In this document: positions 40,763 through 51,330 of the stretch, piece by piece
Layout: each line of letters starts with the position of its first letter
Position numbering within the stretch: the first letter of the stretch is position 1
From: Porphyromonas macacae DSM 20710 = JCM 13914
Lineage (GTDB): Bacteria > Bacteroidota > Bacteroidia > Bacteroidales > Porphyromonadaceae
Reading direction: 5' to 3'
Assembly: GCF_000379945.1 (NCBI RefSeq)
Contig: NZ_KB904126.1
Coordinates: 1 to 64,000, forward strand
DNA length: 64,000 nucleotides
The notes under the pieces: model-generated
The model's input: only the letters and a program-made list of their open reading frames with translations
Told to the model about the DNA's origin: nothing
Databases searched by the model: none
Translations under genes and position numbers: made by a program

Positions 40763-42039
40763 ACCGAAGGATTTTGTTTGGTACGCTCTTTCCAGATCTG
40801 GAAGTGAAGAATGGTTTCCCGGGTATTACTATCGGTGGCAATACGCCCTAACACCTGACCGGTTTTCACTTTCTGTCCCTTTGAAACCGAAACGCTAACC
40901 AAATTAGAATATACCGTCAGATAGTTTCCATGACGAACAATTACGGAATTATTAAATCCGTTAACCATAAATATACTGGTGACAACTCCGTTGAAAACAC
41001 AATAGGCATTATGATCCGATACGACCCGGAGGTCGATACCTCCGCTGCTCGTACGTACACGGGAATGTCCCTGTACCGAATGTACCCCATACTGTCCTAC
41101 CAAATCATAACGGCCGCGTACGGGAGAAGGTAGACGTCCTTTATTGGAGGCAAAGTTGGAACTCAAAGCCCGCTCCTCCGCATTCATGGCATAACCGCCT
41201 TTTACGGCAGCTTTACGTTCGGCTTTGGGGGCAACTTTGGCACCCCTTGCTTTAGCCTCTCTATCGAGGCGTTCCTGTTCTTCTCGTGCCTTTCGCTCTG
41301 CCTCTGCTATTTCAAAAGCGATCTGCTGTTCGATCTTACGATTCAGGGCCTCCACCTGAGACTTCTGTTTCCTCAGCTTCTGCTCCAATGTTTTTTGCTG
41401 TCCGGAAAGCTGCTTGACCTCTGCCGTACGGGTTTTCTGCTCTGCCTCCAATTTCTTTTTTTCAGATTCCCGTATAGCCAATAAATCGGCTTTATGTGAA
41501 TGAGTGGTAGAAATTTCATTGCGATTTTTCTCTACCAACTGACGAGTATCTTTAAGCTCTGAAGCCGCTTGCCTGTGAGCACGGGCATACTGGTTGAGAA
41601 AAGCCTCACGTCTTACACCTTTATCAAAAGAACTTGCAGAAAAAATGAACAAAAGACGATCTAAAGAAGCACTTCTTTTTTGCATGGAAACAACAGATTT
41701 GGCATACTGCCGTTTACACGCATCCTCTCGTTTCAACAGAGAATCTCGCCGACGGGTAAGCGTATTCAGTGTTAACTGTAATTCCTGTACTTCGCCATCC
41801 AAAATCTTCACCATCTGCTGGCGTTGCACCACTAACTTCTTAACCAGCTTAAGTCTTTTCTCCTCATTGCTCTTATTCTTCCGGGTTTGCTTCAGTTCTT
41901 TATCCGTTTCATTAATCTGGCGTAAGACCTCTTTGCGTTGGCGTTCGAGCTGACGCACTTTGGCCGACTTGACCTGTGCCTGCAAAGTCAAAAAGGAAGA
42001 AATAAGAAAAAGCAGGATAAAGCACAGAAATTTTTTCAC
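40750..42039 (-). CDS. EnvC-like murein hydrolase activator (degenerate LytM)
   Basis: A 429-residue periplasmic protein. Signal peptide MKKFLCFILLFLISSFLTLQAQ; residues about 22-270 are a long coiled coil (heptads rich in Lys, Glu and Arg). The C-terminal M23/LytM domain (about 315-428) lacks the zinc ligands: the HxxxD position reads SGGID and the HxH position reads LHFQ. This matches EnvC-type proteins that do not cut peptidoglycan but activate amidases at the division site. It precedes ribF and follows a DUF4292 lipoprotein gene by 2 bp. Confidence 0.88.
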   Translation of the reverse strand: MKKFLCFILLFLISSFLTLQAQVKSAKVRQLERQRKEVLRQINETDKELKQTRKNKSNEEKRLKLVKKLVVQRQQMVKILDGEVQELQLTLNTLTRRRDSLLKREDACKRQYAKSVVSMQKRSASLDRLLFIFSASSFDKGVRREAFLNQYARAHRQAASELKDTRQLVEKNRNEISTTHSHKADLLAIRESEKKKLEAEQKTRTAEVKQLSGQQKTLEQKLRKQKSQVEALNRKIEQQIAFEIAEAERKAREEQERLDREAKARGAKVAPKAERKAAVKGGYAMNAEERALSSNFASNKGRLPSPVRGRYDLVGQYGVHSVQGHSRVRTSSGGIDLRVVSDHNAYCVFNGVVTSIFMVNGFNNSVIVRHGNYLTVYSNLVSVSVSKGQKVKTGQVLGRIATDSNTRETILHFQIWKERTKQNPSVWIK

Positions 42040-42041
42040 GA

Positions 42042-42911
42042 CTACAGTTTTTTCTTAAAAAGTTCTTTCAATGTTTGAAGTGAAAGCTTCTCATAATTGC
42101 TTTTCACTTTGGGTAAAACCAAAGAGGTATCGACATTTTGCACCTGAGAGGGATCATTCATGTCTAAAGTCAAACGATATATTTTGTCCTTATCGGCCTG
42201 ATTGGCTACAACAGTTTGCGACAAAGGGAAAAAAACCCCGGGAGCAATGGTTGTATATTTATTGTAGGTCCATCTAACTCCTGAAGGTTTCTGTTCCGCA
42301 GACTTGGCACTGACAGATGAGAGTCGACCATCGGTATTTATGGTGAAAAGATAGTCTATATCTCTTTTCCGATAACCCAACTCGGGCATGCCCGAATCAT
42401 GAGAAAGGTTAAATAACCGCAGAGGATTGCCATCAGGAGAATCCGGAGTAAAAAGACGGCCGATGAATAAAGACTCCACGGCATGATAATCGACCTGTAT
42501 GCCTGTCTCATTTGCAAATTCTTCGTAAGACAACTCGGCATAATATTTATGTATGGCATCCGTAACAACAACTTTCTCGGGAGTAAACCAAATCCGACCA
42601 AGCTCTACAAAGGGCAACGGTACAAAAACGATACGTATCCCCTGCCCTTTCACAATCGTGATATTCGCACGGGAAGAATGGCTCTTACCTCCCAAATCCA
42701 CTTTTGCATTGGCAGATGCCTGCATACTATGAAAAGCATCCTGTTTCTGCAACATACCTATAAGTTCGCTCTTATTCATTCGATTAACGAACGAAGCCTC
42801 CGGAGATATCGTTGCAACTTCACGCCTCGTGCCGCAACCAAACATAAATAAGAGGCATAGCAGGCACAGAGGGAATATGTTTGAAAAAAGGCTTATTCTG
42901 TTTTTATTCAC
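42042..42911 (-). CDS. DUF4292 lipoprotein
   Basis: A 289-residue lipoprotein: leader MNKNRISLFSNIFPLCLLCLLFMFGC with Cys26. The body is of the DUF4292 family, a LolA/LolB-like half-barrel with AFHSMQASANAKVDLGGKSH, VPLPFVELGRIWFTPEKVVV and DYLFTINTDGRLSSV. It may carry a lipid or lipoprotein in the periplasm or anchor the division-linked neighbours. It is conserved between the TPR and EnvC-like genes in Bacteroidales. The start overlaps the TPR stop by 4 bp. Confidence 0.82.
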   Translation of the reverse strand: MNKNRISLFSNIFPLCLLCLLFMFGCGTRREVATISPEASFVNRMNKSELIGMLQKQDAFHSMQASANAKVDLGGKSHSSRANITIVKGQGIRIVFVPLPFVELGRIWFTPEKVVVTDAIHKYYAELSYEEFANETGIQVDYHAVESLFIGRLFTPDSPDGNPLRLFNLSHDSGMPELGYRKRDIDYLFTINTDGRLSSVSAKSAEQKPSGVRWTYNKYTTIAPGVFFPLSQTVVANQADKDKIYRLTLDMNDPSQVQNVDTSLVLPKVKSNYEKLSLQTLKELFKKKL

Positions 42912-44659
42912 TTTTCGAAATATTTCTTTTCCTTGATTTTTTTATCCAGCAAAGGTGTTTCACCGTCTCGTCTTTCTTTGGCTTTCTTCCAATAAGTTAC
43001 GGCATCTTCCACCTTATCTAATTTGTAATAACAATCGCCTAAATGTTCAAGAATATCCGCATCCGGTTCTTCTTCGCTTTTATCTACAGCTTTTTGCAGA
43101 TATAACTTCGCAAGTGAATAATTTCCCCGGCAAAAGAAGACCCAACCGTATGTATCTAAAAAAATCGGATTTTCAGGTTCTATTCTGACCGTCGTTGCAG
43201 CCATCCTCTCGGCCTTACTCAAATCCGCCCCTTTCATTTTGGTGAGTTCATAAGCATAGTTATTCAGAACCGCTACATTCTCCGGGTTAAACTCCAAGGC
43301 TTTTTCGTAGTATCCAAACTGTTCTGTGTGTTGCCCCATTTCACCGGAAATATCACCCAGCTGACCATAGATGTCAGACAAACCGGCAGAACCGGAATCG
43401 CCCAAAGTCTCCACACCTTTCAACAAAAACTGCTGCGCTTCCTTATACTTCTTTTGAGCTATATATGCTCCGGAACCGTATAAATAATAAAGCGAATGAT
43501 CGGGTATATGCTGCAAAGCCTGTTCCGAAAGTTTGACAACACGTTCATAATCCTGATTTTGCAAAGCATTCTGAAGCAAAAAGTCCCATGCAAGATTATG
43601 TGTCGGATTGAGATAAGTCACTTTCTCCATTATCCGAACAGCTTCGGCGTTATTTCCCTGCATAGCCAGCACCTGAGAATAGGCAAAAGGGATGGAATAC
43701 TCTTCGGGATACAGCTGCATAAACTCCTCGAACAGTATATTGTACTCTTTCTTAGGCTTATGTTCCTTATCCTTATCCTGCCCCAGAAATCGCATCAACA
43801 AAAGAACTTTCTGATTGACCTCGATGTCATTATCGCCCAAAATCATGCGCATTTTATTGAATGCTTCCCGGGACATATTGTTCTTTAGATAATACTGAGT
43901 CAATACCAAATAGTATTGACTTCCGGTTTCTCCTTTTTCCGTCAAAAGGTCGAGTATTTCTTTGGCTTCTGCCAATTTATTCCTTTCAAGATATACTTGA
44001 GCCAAACGAATAGCAAAATCCGGTATATCCGGATACTTTCCCATCATGGCTTTATATTCGCGGACAATTGCTGCTTCATCATCCGTCATCTGATAAAGTT
44101 GCACTTTAATATCCGTAAACTTTAGATCTTCCATCGGAGTGGTAGCTGTTACCTCCTGTAAACGGTCATAAGCCTTTATAGCCCCTTCTATGTCACCACT
44201 TCTACGATACAGGTCGGCCAATTTCAGAGTAAGCACCTCCTGATTGGGGTACAAACGAACCAGTTTCTTATAAATATCAATGGCTTCGGCGTAATTATTA
44301 CGAGCCATATACATTGTGGCCAAACCTTCGGCATAAACCTGATTGGACGGTTCTGTCCGGTAAGCACTCTTCAAGAGTTCGGTTGCTTTCTCTTCGTTAT
44401 CCAATGCATAATATAACCGTGAAAGCTGGAATTGAAGAGCGGCATTGGTCGAATCTATCCGGTAACAATAGTTAAGCAAATCGAAGGCTTCGGCATAATG
44501 AGCAAGATTGCTTTCAAGAACTCCCTGATAGAAATAAGTACTGAACTTATCGATATTTTGCCGGTCTGCCGGTTTTGTCTGGGAATATCCATAAAAGACA
44601 CTTGCAAACAGCACAAAAAAGGTATAAATGAAAAAACGTTTTGTTTTCTGCATATTCAA
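42908..44659 (-). CDS. Tetratricopeptide-repeat protein
   Basis: A 583-residue periplasmic protein: signal sequence FIYTFFVLFASVFYGYSQ, then about twelve TPR units over residues 40-560 (for example AALQFQLSRLYYALDNEEKA, EVLTLKLADLYRRSGDIEGA, AVLNNYAYELTKMKGADLSK). It ends EKKYFEK. TPR arrays are scaffolds for protein complexes. In the ispG-dut-TPR-DUF4292-EnvC-ribF order it is likely an envelope-assembly scaffold. A second ATG at 44653 is an alternative start. Confidence 0.85.
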   Translation of the reverse strand: MNMQKTKRFFIYTFFVLFASVFYGYSQTKPADRQNIDKFSTYFYQGVLESNLAHYAEAFDLLNYCYRIDSTNAALQFQLSRLYYALDNEEKATELLKSAYRTEPSNQVYAEGLATMYMARNNYAEAIDIYKKLVRLYPNQEVLTLKLADLYRRSGDIEGAIKAYDRLQEVTATTPMEDLKFTDIKVQLYQMTDDEAAIVREYKAMMGKYPDIPDFAIRLAQVYLERNKLAEAKEILDLLTEKGETGSQYYLVLTQYYLKNNMSREAFNKMRMILGDNDIEVNQKVLLLMRFLGQDKDKEHKPKKEYNILFEEFMQLYPEEYSIPFAYSQVLAMQGNNAEAVRIMEKVTYLNPTHNLAWDFLLQNALQNQDYERVVKLSEQALQHIPDHSLYYLYGSGAYIAQKKYKEAQQFLLKGVETLGDSGSAGLSDIYGQLGDISGEMGQHTEQFGYYEKALEFNPENVAVLNNYAYELTKMKGADLSKAERMAATTVRIEPENPIFLDTYGWVFFCRGNYSLAKLYLQKAVDKSEEEPDADILEHLGDCYYKLDKVEDAVTYWKKAKERRDGETPLLDKKIKEKKYFEK

Positions 44660-44706
44660 TCATGCGTGGTGTCAAAATAAAGCACTGATTACAAATATAA
44701 CGTTTT

Positions 44707-45159
44707 TCAATGCTTTCCAGTATGTCCGAAACCGCCCGAACCTCTTTCCGTATGCTCTAAAGAATCCGTTTGCTCCCACTCCACCACTCCATGACGGGCT
44801 ACAACCATTTGACCGATCCGTTCGCCATCGTTAATTGTAAACGGTTCGTTCGAAAGATTTATCAACAAAACTTTGATTTCCCCCCGATAATCCGCATCGA
44901 TAGTCCCCGGACTGTTCAAAACCGTAATACCGGACTTAAAAGCCAATCCGCTTCGCGGACGAATCTGCGCTTCACAGCCTGTGGGCAATTCAATAAAAAG
45001 CGCTGTCGGAATAAGTTTTCGCTCCATCGGCAACAGCACGACGGGCTCTTCCAAATTCGCACGCAAGTCCATACCGGCGGAGGCCGGTGTAGCATACTGA
45101 GGCAATGGATGATGAGATTTATTTACAACTCTCACGTTCAATTTATCCTGTGTATTCAT
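44707..45159 (-). CDS. dut: dUTP diphosphatase
   Basis: A 150-residue trimeric dUTPase that hydrolyses dUTP to dUMP. All five motifs are visible: [42 protein letters not shown] and [13 protein letters not shown] chose the ATG at 45159; an upstream in-frame start at 45195 would overlap the ispG end and give an atypical leader. It starts 7 bp after ispG. Confidence 0.96.
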   Translation of the reverse strand: MNTQDKLNVRVVNKSHHPLPQYATPASAGMDLRANLEEPVVLLPMERKLIPTALFIELPTGCEAQIRPRSGLAFKSGITVLNSPGTIDADYRGEIKVLLINLSNEPFTINDGERIGQMVVARHGVVEWEQTDSLEHTERGSGGFGHTGKH

Positions 45160-45166
45160 CTTTATG

Positions 45167-46924
45167 TCATTTGTTTTCCGGCTCTTGCCAGTCATTATTC
45201 GATTTAATCAGAGCAATCAACTCTTCTACGGCTTCTTCTTGCGGTATTCCTTTCCGCACACATTCCTGCTGTTTATACAAATCTATTTTACCGGGGCTTC
45301 CTCCTACATAACCATAGTCTGCATCAGCCATTTCTCCGGGGCCATTTACAATACATCCCATGATTCCGATTTTCAAACCTTTCAAATGCGATGTAGCTGC
45401 TTTTATCCGGGCAATGGTCGATTGAAGATCATACAAAGTACGACCACAACCGGGGCAGCTGATATATTCTGTTTTACTCATCCGGAGTCTCGATGCCTGT
45501 AAAACAGCCAATTGCGTAGCAACTTCATCCTTGGCCGAAACATCGCTGTTCCGAAGCATTAGACCGTTGGCCCAGCCGTCCAAAAGAATCGATCCGGCAT
45601 CGGCAGCAGCGAACAGACGATACCGCTCTATATCCGTTCGATAATCACGGCAAAGAACAACAGGATTTTTGATGCCTCTCCTCATCAATCTTACATACCC
45701 CAAACGCCATTCGCCAAGGGTATTTACCCCATGAGACCAAAGCATGATAACAGTCTCAGGGTTATTCCCTGCCTTACCGGCCAAATCTTCATCCCATGCC
45801 ACAGCATCCAGTTCTACTGTATCTATTGTTATAGCCTTGCCCACTGCATGCAGTTTTCCATCAGAGTACAGGAAATCTGCCAGCTCTGCATCCTCCCTAT
45901 CCGATATCACACACGGAGCAACCGAACCGCCGATAACGTTCCTTACGCAGAATGTTTGTCTTCGTCCTTCCATCCTATAGCTGTCATATTCCTGCCAATC
46001 AGGCAAATCGTCCGCCTCTATAAGAGCCTCGGCACGTTGCAGAATATAATCCCGAAGAGCAAATCCCACCGGTACCTCACACTCCGGGTCTTCACTCAGA
46101 GAAACACGTATCGTATCGCCTAATCCATCTGCCAGAAGGGAACCGATACCCACCGCACTTTTAATGCGTCCGTCTTCTCCTTCTCCGGCCTCGGTTACCC
46201 CCAGATGTAAAGGGAATGCAGGGTAATATCCTTCCCGTAACCTTTTATCCAATAATCTCACCGCCTGTGTCATAACCATCGTGTTGGACGATTTCATGGA
46301 TATGACTATATTGTAAAACCGGTGTGCAATACAGACATCGAGATATTCCAAACAGCTTTCCACCATGCCCTCGGGCGTATCGCCATATCGCTGAACCATC
46401 CTTTCACTCAGGGAACCGTGATTAACCCCTATCCTGACGGCACGTTCCAAAGCCTTGGCACGCTCCACAAAAGCACCGAAACGTTCTTCAACCAGCCGAT
46501 GTATATTATCGAAGTCCTCATCGGTCCATTCTCCCTTATGTCCTTTGGTATCGACATAATTACCGGGGTTGATGCGTACTTTTTCCACCTGCTCCAATGC
46601 TGCATCCGCAGCCTTCGGATTAAAATGAATATCGGCTACCAGCGGTTGGGTGTAACCGCCCTTATTAAGCCCCGCACGGATATACCCAAGATTGTTTGCC
46701 TCTTTTACACCCTGTGCAGTATAGCGTACGATAGAAGCTCCGGCATCGATTATGCGTTGTGCCTGCTCTATACAGGCATTCGTATCCATCGTCGAAACAG
46801 AAGCCATCGATTGTATTGCAATGGGATGTTTTCCCCCCACACATACCGTTCCGATACGGACTTCCACACTCGGACGCCTCACATATTTGCACGGACAGGG
46901 AGAATATATTGATGATTCAGTCAT
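45167..46924 (-). CDS. ispG: (E)-4-hydroxy-3-methylbut-2-enyl-diphosphate synthase, long form
   Basis: A 585-residue iron-sulfur enzyme of the MEP isoprenoid pathway. The N-terminal TIM barrel has [18 protein letters not shown] and [11 protein letters not shown]. The C-terminal 4Fe-4S domain has the ligands [10 protein letters not shown] and [13 protein letters not shown] central insertion of about 200 residues (about 270-480) makes it longer than the 370-residue E. coli form, as in Bacteroidetes, Chlamydiae and plants. It heads a likely operon with dut, TPR, DUF4292, EnvC-like and ribF genes. Confidence 0.95.
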   Translation of the reverse strand: MTESSIYSPCPCKYVRRPSVEVRIGTVCVGGKHPIAIQSMASVSTMDTNACIEQAQRIIDAGASIVRYTAQGVKEANNLGYIRAGLNKGGYTQPLVADIHFNPKAADAALEQVEKVRINPGNYVDTKGHKGEWTDEDFDNIHRLVEERFGAFVERAKALERAVRIGVNHGSLSERMVQRYGDTPEGMVESCLEYLDVCIAHRFYNIVISMKSSNTMVMTQAVRLLDKRLREGYYPAFPLHLGVTEAGEGEDGRIKSAVGIGSLLADGLGDTIRVSLSEDPECEVPVGFALRDYILQRAEALIEADDLPDWQEYDSYRMEGRRQTFCVRNVIGGSVAPCVISDREDAELADFLYSDGKLHAVGKAITIDTVELDAVAWDEDLAGKAGNNPETVIMLWSHGVNTLGEWRLGYVRLMRRGIKNPVVLCRDYRTDIERYRLFAAADAGSILLDGWANGLMLRNSDVSAKDEVATQLAVLQASRLRMSKTEYISCPGCGRTLYDLQSTIARIKAATSHLKGLKIGIMGCIVNGPGEMADADYGYVGGSPGKIDLYKQQECVRKGIPQEEAVEELIALIKSNNDWQEPENK

Positions 46925-47008
46925 AGCGTTGTTCCATAAAATCTGATGATAAAGACCGTTGCATCAAAGCAGCAGTCTCCAATCTGCTAACCGTTTGTAA
47001 TATAAAAC

Positions 47009-47070
47009 AAACCGACCATACAACTTATCGCGAATAGAAATAGTTCATCGGATAAGCGTCTGGTCGGTTT
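47009..47070 (-). terminator. Hairpin between purE and ispG
   Basis: Outer arms AAACCGACCA and TGGTCGGTTT and inner CTTATC/GATAAG form a long stem; on minus it is followed by GTTTTAT, on plus by TTTG. It would end the gcvH-purE transcript before ispG. Confidence 0.65.
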
Positions 47071-47121
47071 TTTGTCGGCACAAAACCGGATGTCGTATTT
47101 CGGCTCAGAGCAGTCTTCGGA

Positions 47122-47631
47122 CTAATTTGTTTTGTGATCGTATTTGACCTCTTTCAGGTCTTTATTCGCCTTAATCACCTTGTCCTTCAGACCATTCTTA
47201 AACTCGACCAATTTACTGGCCAACTGTTTATCGGCTGTCGCCAAAATCTGTACAGCCAAAATAGCAGCATTCTCGGCAGCATTAATTCCCACGGTAGCCA
47301 CAGGAATTCCCGGAGGCATTTGCACGATTGCCAATAGCGCATCCATTCCCTTCAATGAAGCATCGATAGGTACTCCGATAACGGGGATAGCGGTCATCGA
47401 GGCTATAACGCCGCATAAATGAGCTGCCATACCTGCCGCAGCAATGATCACCTGCACCCCTCTCTCCTGAGCATTCATGGCAAAATCACGAACCTCCTCA
47501 GGCGTACGATGGGCAGATAACGCAAGCATTTCAAAAGATACCCCCATAGCGTCTAAACGCTTTGCAGCTTTTTCCATAACGGGCAGATCGGATGTGCTGC
47601 CCATAATAATGCTTACGCGCGGGGAATTCAT
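47122..47631 (-). CDS. purE: N5-carboxyaminoimidazole ribonucleotide mutase
   Basis: A 169-residue class I PurE that converts N5-CAIR to CAIR in purine synthesis. The phosphate-binding [12 protein letters not shown] and the catalytic [12 protein letters not shown] are present, followed by [16 protein letters not shown] and the [20 protein letters not shown] loop. The start overlaps the gcvH stop by 4 bp (ATGA). Confidence 0.96.
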   Translation of the reverse strand: MNSPRVSIIMGSTSDLPVMEKAAKRLDAMGVSFEMLALSAHRTPEEVRDFAMNAQERGVQVIIAAAGMAAHLCGVIASMTAIPVIGVPIDASLKGMDALLAIVQMPPGIPVATVGINAAENAAILAVQILATADKQLASKLVEFKNGLKDKVIKANKDLKEVKYDHKTN

Positions 47632-48008
47632 TGAGCGATCAAATTATTATAATCATCGGCAGACAACAAACCGTCCAAGTCTTCCGTATTTGCAGGTTTG
47701 ATTTTAATAATCCACCCCTTACCGTAAGGATCGCTGTTTACCAATTCAGGAGCATCTTCCAATTCGGCATTCACCTCAACCACTTCACCTTCAACGGGCA
47801 TCATCAAATCGGATACGGTCTTAACAGCTTCAATAGAACCGAAAACGTCATCGGCGCTAAGTTGCTCTCCTTCCGTAGGAACATCTACATACACAATTTC
47901 ACCCAACTCGCTTTGAGCATAATCAGTAATACCTACGTAAATAAAACTGCCGTCGAGGCGTGCCCATTCATGGTCTTTGCTGTACTTTAAATCTTTTGGA
48001 GTATTCAT
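47628..48008 (-). CDS. gcvH: Glycine cleavage system H protein
   Basis: A 126-residue lipoate-carrying protein that shuttles the methylamine group in glycine cleavage. The lipoyl lysine is in [15 protein letters not shown], and the strands [20 protein letters not shown] and the C-terminal [13 protein letters not shown] are typical. It is first in a gcvH-purE pair, which probably reflects one-carbon and purine metabolism. Confidence 0.96.
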   Translation of the reverse strand: MNTPKDLKYSKDHEWARLDGSFIYVGITDYAQSELGEIVYVDVPTEGEQLSADDVFGSIEAVKTVSDLMMPVEGEVVEVNAELEDAPELVNSDPYGKGWIIKIKPANTEDLDGLLSADDYNNLIAQ

Positions 48009-48124
48009 CTTTACAGAATTAATAATAAGGTTTAAAAACTATATCGTTTTTTGTCCAACAAATATAGGAAACTTTCACGGCCAAAACACTTTTTAGCCAT
48101 GATATTTCTTTTTTAGCTGCTACT

Positions 48125-49276
48125 CTAAAGCTTTAAGTCGAAAATGACAATTTCACTCCTTGTGCCCATCCGGTAAGCAGGGCTTGCTGCACCAACCCCG
48201 CTACTGGTATATATCCGGCTGTTGCCTTGTTGATGCATACCGTATGCCAGAGAAGCATACTTCAGGCGCACCAGCATACCGAAAGGCCAGATTTGCCCTG
48301 CATGCGTATGTCCGCAAAGAGCCAAATCGACTTTGCAAGCCTCCAAACTATCCAAAGGAACAGGTTGATGGTCCAAAACGATTATCGCCTTATCCCGCAC
48401 TCCTGCTCTGCCGGTCAATGAAGACAGGGATTCGCGCCGGATATTCGTTGCGTCATCTCGCCCTATTAAGCAGAATGCACTATCGGCAGGGAAAACGATA
48501 TCATCCCGAAGTAGCGTTCCCCCAACCCGTGTAATCCATTGTATCTTTTCCTCCATATCAGCCCGATACTCATGGTTTCCCAATACATAATATTTTCCGT
48601 ATGGCGCCTGCAGTTTTTCTCCAAGCAGATGAATAATTTCAGGAGTATATGCAAAATAGCCGAAATGGTCTATATGATCGCCACCCATCAGAATAATATC
48701 GGGGTTTTGAGACATAACCAAATCCACTATAGTCTTTACCTCTGACAATCCTATGGATTCACTGATATGCAAATCCGTTATCAACGCCACTTTCAGTTCA
48801 CGTTTTTCCCGAATAAGAATATCTCTGCTTTCTCCCAACTCCAAAGAGAGAGTACGTACAACCGGCTCGGTAACACGCTTCTTTCCGAAATACATTCCGA
48901 ACAGGGCGATCACAAAAGAAAGCAAAATAAACCCGGAAGAAATTCGCCTTATCTTTTTATCGTTTTCAATAGCATATCTAATGCGGTATCCCCGGAAGAA
49001 ATACCGCCGGAAAAGATTGAGCAAAAGCACAGGCAACACCATCAAACAGGACAACAGGAAAAAACTGTTGCAATACTTCATGATCACTCCTAATGTTCGA
49101 ATAGGAAACATATCCATAAAAACCCATCCGATAAAATAGATAAGGAGTTCGATACCCAATAATGCATACAGAAATACACGCCAGGGTCCTTTACGGGGAA
49201 ATGTTTGCCCTATGCGATAGCCCAAATAAACGGATAAGATAAGTTGAACTAAAAATACAGTGCTAAATAATCTCAT
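48125..49276 (-). CDS. Membrane-anchored metallophosphoesterase
   Basis: A 383-residue protein with four N-terminal helices (about 5-25, 33-52, 70-90, 113-130) and a C-terminal calcineurin-like domain. Metal ligands are in ALITDLHIS, MGGDHIDHFG, VLGNHEYR and CGHTHAGQIWP. Related YkuE/UDP-diacylglucosamine-like enzymes act on lipids or nucleotides at the membrane; the substrate here is unknown. It starts 10 bp after the MATE transporter, so they are likely co-transcribed. Confidence 0.85.
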   Translation of the reverse strand: MRLFSTVFLVQLILSVYLGYRIGQTFPRKGPWRVFLYALLGIELLIYFIGWVFMDMFPIRTLGVIMKYCNSFFLLSCLMVLPVLLLNLFRRYFFRGYRIRYAIENDKKIRRISSGFILLSFVIALFGMYFGKKRVTEPVVRTLSLELGESRDILIREKRELKVALITDLHISESIGLSEVKTIVDLVMSQNPDIILMGGDHIDHFGYFAYTPEIIHLLGEKLQAPYGKYYVLGNHEYRADMEEKIQWITRVGGTLLRDDIVFPADSAFCLIGRDDATNIRRESLSSLTGRAGVRDKAIIVLDHQPVPLDSLEACKVDLALCGHTHAGQIWPFGMLVRLKYASLAYGMHQQGNSRIYTSSGVGAASPAYRMGTRSEIVIFDLKL

Positions 49277-49286
49277 CTTTTTTCAT

Positions 49287-50723
49287 TTAATCTATGACTT
49301 TTTCGGTTTCAGTCTCTAACTCGGCAGTATCGTGAGTCATTCTTTTCATTCTTCTTACGTGCCCGACCACAAGCGTTATGGCCAATGCTCCGGAAAGAGC
49401 ATCGGATAACGGCAACGCCAACCATACACCAATCAATCCGCCGATTATGACCGGTAAGATAATCAATAATGGTAATAAAAAGATAACCTGACGTGAAAGA
49501 CTTAACACCATGGCTTTCATGGGCATACCCATACTTTGAAAAAACTGGGTGGAAGAAATCTGAACACCGACAAAGACAAAAGCGCACATACCCACCCGGA
49601 TAGCCGTAACAGTGTAGTTCGTAAGTGTCTCACTCGTTGTAAACAGTCTGGTCAGGGCATAAGGGAAGATCAAAGCGCTGAGCGCCGTAAGGCCCGAGAC
49701 CGCGATATTAACCGAAAGACAGGTTTTAAACGTTTGGAGCACCCTGCCGTATAATCGTGCTCCATAGTTATACCCCACAATAGGTTGCATCCCTTGCGAT
49801 ATACCCAAAACGAACATGACTCCTATCATGGCAAAACTATTCAGAATACCGTATGCCGCAATAGCAATATCGGCATCCTGCGATGTAGAAGCATAACCGA
49901 CAAAAGAACGGTTGATAACCACATTGACCACACTGCTGAGCAGTTGCATCAGAAAAGGAGATATACCGATAGATAAAATTTCCAGACTTTCCTTCCAAGA
50001 CAACTTCATGGCCGAACGCCTGAATCGTACCAGACTGTTTTTAGAAAAGAAATGATGCATCACCCATACCGCAGATACAAGCATGGCTATAAACGTAGCC
50101 CATGCCGCCCCTCTGATACCCCAACCGAAACCGAAAATAAACAGAGCATCCAATATGATGTTTGTCAATGCACCTATAATCATAGTCCACATCGCCTTCT
50201 TTGGATAACCCGACGCACGCATAATGGCATTATAGCCGAAACTCAATGTTGTCAGAATATTGCCGGGTACAACGATGGTCAGATATTCTACGGCATAGGG
50301 TAAAGTCCGTTCGCTTGCTCCGAAAGCAATCAGAAGAGGCTTCATCCAAATCATCACAGGTACTATACAGAGCAACTGAGTTATGAGGGTCAAAATAATG
50401 GCATTTCCCAAAATAGCATCAGCTCCGTCACGATTATGTTTACCCAGATATATGGATACACGTGCAGAAGCTCCCGACCCGATAAGCATACCAAAAGCCT
50501 GCATGAAAATAAGAATAGGAAAAGTTATGGTCAATCCGGCAATGGCATATTCACCGGCCCCCTGGCCGATAAAAATACGGTCTACCACATTATAAAGCCC
50601 GTTAACCAACATGCCAATGACGGCAGGAATGGCATAATGGAGAAGAAGTTTAGGAATCTTCTCGTGCTCCAGCATTACTGTTCGGGGATCCTTAACCGGT
50701 ATATCTGTATTATTGACATGCAT
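49287..50723 (-). CDS. MATE-family efflux transporter
   Basis: A 478-residue inner-membrane protein with 12 helices in two similar halves. The family motif appears as LLHYAIPAVIGMLVNGLYNVVDRIFIG near the N-terminus (quoted parts: PAVIGMLVNGLYNVVDRIF), and FVLGISQGMQPIVGYNYGAR in the second half. It exports drugs or metabolites using a Na+ or H+ gradient. The organism also has a Na+-pumping NQR, so Na+ coupling is plausible. Confidence 0.9.
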   Translation of the reverse strand: MHVNNTDIPVKDPRTVMLEHEKIPKLLLHYAIPAVIGMLVNGLYNVVDRIFIGQGAGEYAIAGLTITFPILIFMQAFGMLIGSGASARVSIYLGKHNRDGADAILGNAIILTLITQLLCIVPVMIWMKPLLIAFGASERTLPYAVEYLTIVVPGNILTTLSFGYNAIMRASGYPKKAMWTMIIGALTNIILDALFIFGFGWGIRGAAWATFIAMLVSAVWVMHHFFSKNSLVRFRRSAMKLSWKESLEILSIGISPFLMQLLSSVVNVVINRSFVGYASTSQDADIAIAAYGILNSFAMIGVMFVLGISQGMQPIVGYNYGARLYGRVLQTFKTCLSVNIAVSGLTALSALIFPYALTRLFTTSETLTNYTVTAIRVGMCAFVFVGVQISSTQFFQSMGMPMKAMVLSLSRQVIFLLPLLIILPVIIGGLIGVWLALPLSDALSGALAITLVVGHVRRMKRMTHDTAELETETEKVID

Positions 50724-50896
50724 ATATGAAATATAAACCTTGACAGCCTCATAACCATGTTTTTACACACTACCCGTGTTTGACAAACAGAGAAAAGGCA
50801 TGCAAGAAAAGAATTTCCCTATAAAAAAAGAACCAACCAAATGGCGGATGTACTGTAAAGTAACAAAGCGCAACTTGATTGGCAACCAAGAAAAAG

Positions 50897-50970
50897 CTCT
50901 TCCTCTTGGGCTTGAACCAAGGACCCTCTGATTAACAGTCAGATGCTCTAACCAACTGAGCTAAGGAAGA
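50897..50970 (-). tRNA. tRNA-Asn (anticodon GTT)
   Basis: 74 nt on minus, starting TCCTTCCTTAGCTCAG-like and folding with acceptor TCTTCCT/AGGAAGA, anticodon loop CTGTTAA (GTT) and T-arm GGTTCAAGCC. First of two tandem copies that differ at two positions. Confidence 0.94.
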
Positions 50971-51006
50971 ATATATCTTAAGAAAACCAAGCCGACCAGC
51001 TCTAAG

Positions 51007-51080
51007 CTCTTCCTCTTGGACTTGAACCAAGGACCCTCTGATTAACAGTCAGATGCTCTAACCGACTGAGCTAAGGAAGA
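51007..51080 (-). tRNA. tRNA-Asn (anticodon GTT), second copy
   Basis: Same fold and anticodon as the copy at 50897-50970; the changes are in the D-arm and T-arm. A -7 box (TACCTTTG, minus) lies 20 bp upstream, so this copy is transcribed first. Confidence 0.94.
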
Positions 51081-51099
51081 ATGTTTTACTTAAGCGTTG

Positions 51100-51107
51100 C
51101 AAAGGTA
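51100..51107 (-). promoter_or_regulatory. -7 promoter element (TACCTTTG) of the tRNA-Asn pair
   Basis: TACCTTTG on minus matches TAnnTTTG. It is 20 bp upstream of the tRNA-Asn 5-prime end. Confidence 0.55.
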
Positions 51108-51330
51108 TAACTATTTTCTAAAAATGCAAACATTACACCTCAAAAAAACAAAGTTTGCGCACTCCGGTATCAAGAACAACAGTCGGTACATTCCGGTTTT
51201 CAAGAGCAACATAGTTTACAATATCAGCAAGGCTCTATCCGGGGAAATCACAGCAGAGAGTATCACGGTTCTCTCTCATTGACAATCACTTACCTTTCAA
51301 CCTCTTTCCAATAACATTTTCTTTGTCAGT

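Noticed and set aside
40750-42039. Active M23 peptidase
   Set aside because: The zinc-ligand positions are replaced (SGGID and LHFQ), so an activator role is more likely than an enzyme.
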